From NCBI GenBank assembly GCA_023406915.1, contig JAEXTR010000390.1, positions 1-6,056 on the forward strand: 6,056 nucleotides of DNA, given 5' to 3'. Both the position numbers and the translations under genes were made by a program. Positions 5,555 to 6,056 of the stretch are shown piece by piece. Source of the stretch: Bacteroidota bacterium. GTDB taxonomy: Bacteria > Bacteroidota > Ignavibacteria > Ignavibacteriales > Ignavibacteriaceae. The notes under the pieces are model-generated. The model had not been told where the DNA came from. It worked only from the letters and a program-made list of their open reading frames with translations, and searched no databases. How positions within the stretch are numbered: the first letter of the stretch is position 1; every line of letters begins with the position of its first letter.

Positions 5555-6056
5555 TCAAAACTGCCAACGAAATGAGAAGTTTACGGTTACCAGCTCATCT
5601 ATCGTTGTAACATTCCTATCGATAAACTCATACCATCCGGTAAAATACATGGTAATATCATTTCCGGTGGAGTAAAAGACTGTTGCTGATGGTCCCACAC
5701 TCCGGTAACTGCTCTCCAGGGCTTTATCCTCCTTCTTGAGCCGGTAAGTATTCAGTGCAAAATACCTCATACCGATTCCCACCGTCCACCGCCGGTACTC
5801 AGTGAATAACTGCGGCACGAGCAGATACTCTTCAACCTCACGGTTTGGCTTCATGGAAAACGCCTTCCAATCCAGATCCCCCTGATCTGTCAGTTTGATA
5901 TATCCCTGCACTTTCAGGTAAAAGTTTGGGGTGAAACTGATCTTTGTGGAATCGAGATAAGAAAACTGCCGCAGTGAATAACTCCGGTAATTCGGGTTGA
6001 TATCCTCATATTCATACACGGTGTAGTTTGCAGATACTTCAAACGCATTGTAGGTC
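5555..6056 (-). CDS. Outer-membrane beta-barrel-like protein, C-terminal part (partial at right edge)
   Basis: The - strand frame is open from the right edge (first full codon at 6053-6055) to TGA at 5555-5557, giving 166 visible residues; the start is outside the window. A GTG at 6017-6019 is in frame, but coding runs through it, so it is not taken as the start. The sequence alternates polar and aromatic/hydrophobic residues in repeated strands (for example FEVSANYTVYEY, WTVGIGMRYFAL, ITMYFTGWYEF). It ends VNFSFRWQF, whose terminal aromatic Phe after a beta strand is the classic outer-membrane assembly (BamA) signal. Short charged turns separate the strands. I do not recognise the specific family; porin, enzyme or transporter roles cannot be distinguished from the C-terminus alone. 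It precedes the anti-sigma kinase gene by 42 nt and marks a diderm host. Confidence 0.65.
   Translation of the reverse strand, partial: TYNAFEVSANYTVYEYEDINPNYRSYSLRQFSYLDSTKISFTPNFYLKVQGYIKLTDQGDLDWKAFSMKPNREVEEYLLVPQLFTEYRRWTVGIGMRYFALNTYRLKKEDKALESSYRSVGPSATVFYSTGNDITMYFTGWYEFIDRNVTTIDELVTVNFSFRWQF

Overview
The window reads as the end of a tailed-phage late-gene module (probably a prophage, short-tailed/podovirus-like) that abuts, tail to tail, what looks like ordinary chromosomal DNA of a Gram-negative bacterium. The amidase subfamily, the Thr/Asp/Val-rich spanin-like protein and the outer-membrane barrel all point to the Bacteroidota/Chlorobiota/Ignavibacteriota (FCB) group. No ribosomal or other marker gene is present, so a finer placement is not supportable. 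By eye the base composition is close to 50% GC.

Region 1 (1-5076, all + strand) is one tightly packed transcription unit of eight genes. It begins with the 3' part of a head-tail adaptor-like gene (1-535), followed by a large nozzle/tail-tube-like gene (537-2696). That gene is a single reading frame interrupted by one in-frame amber codon at 723-725. A small unknown gene overlaps its end (2690-2896). Next comes a Gln/Ala-rich helical protein that may be an internal virion or ejection protein (2914-3519). The lysis block follows: two small membrane proteins (3559-3792, 3813-4025), a T7-lysozyme-type amidase (4022-4504), and a membrane-anchored periplasmic protein with a beta-rich C-terminus (4501-5076). 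Gaps are 39 nt or less, three junctions overlap, and nearly every start has a clear purine-rich ribosome binding site. The order adaptor, nozzle, internal protein, holin, endolysin, spanin candidate is a coherent tail-completion-plus-lysis programme.

Region 2 (5077-6056, genes on the - strand) holds an RsbW/SpoIIAB-like anti-sigma kinase (5108-5512). Upstream of it lies the C-terminal part of an outer-membrane beta-barrel protein (5555 to beyond the right edge). Strand, ribosome-binding-site style and gene content all switch in the 31-nt gap 5077-5107, which is the most likely edge of the phage segment in this window. No integrase, tRNA or duplicated attachment core is visible, so the prophage interpretation is an inference.

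The best leads for something unusual are the in-frame TAG in an otherwise intact nozzle gene, with no phage gene here ending in TAG, and the spanin-like last gene. I see no CRISPR array, no insertion sequence, no RNA gene and no defence or toxin system in these 6 kb.
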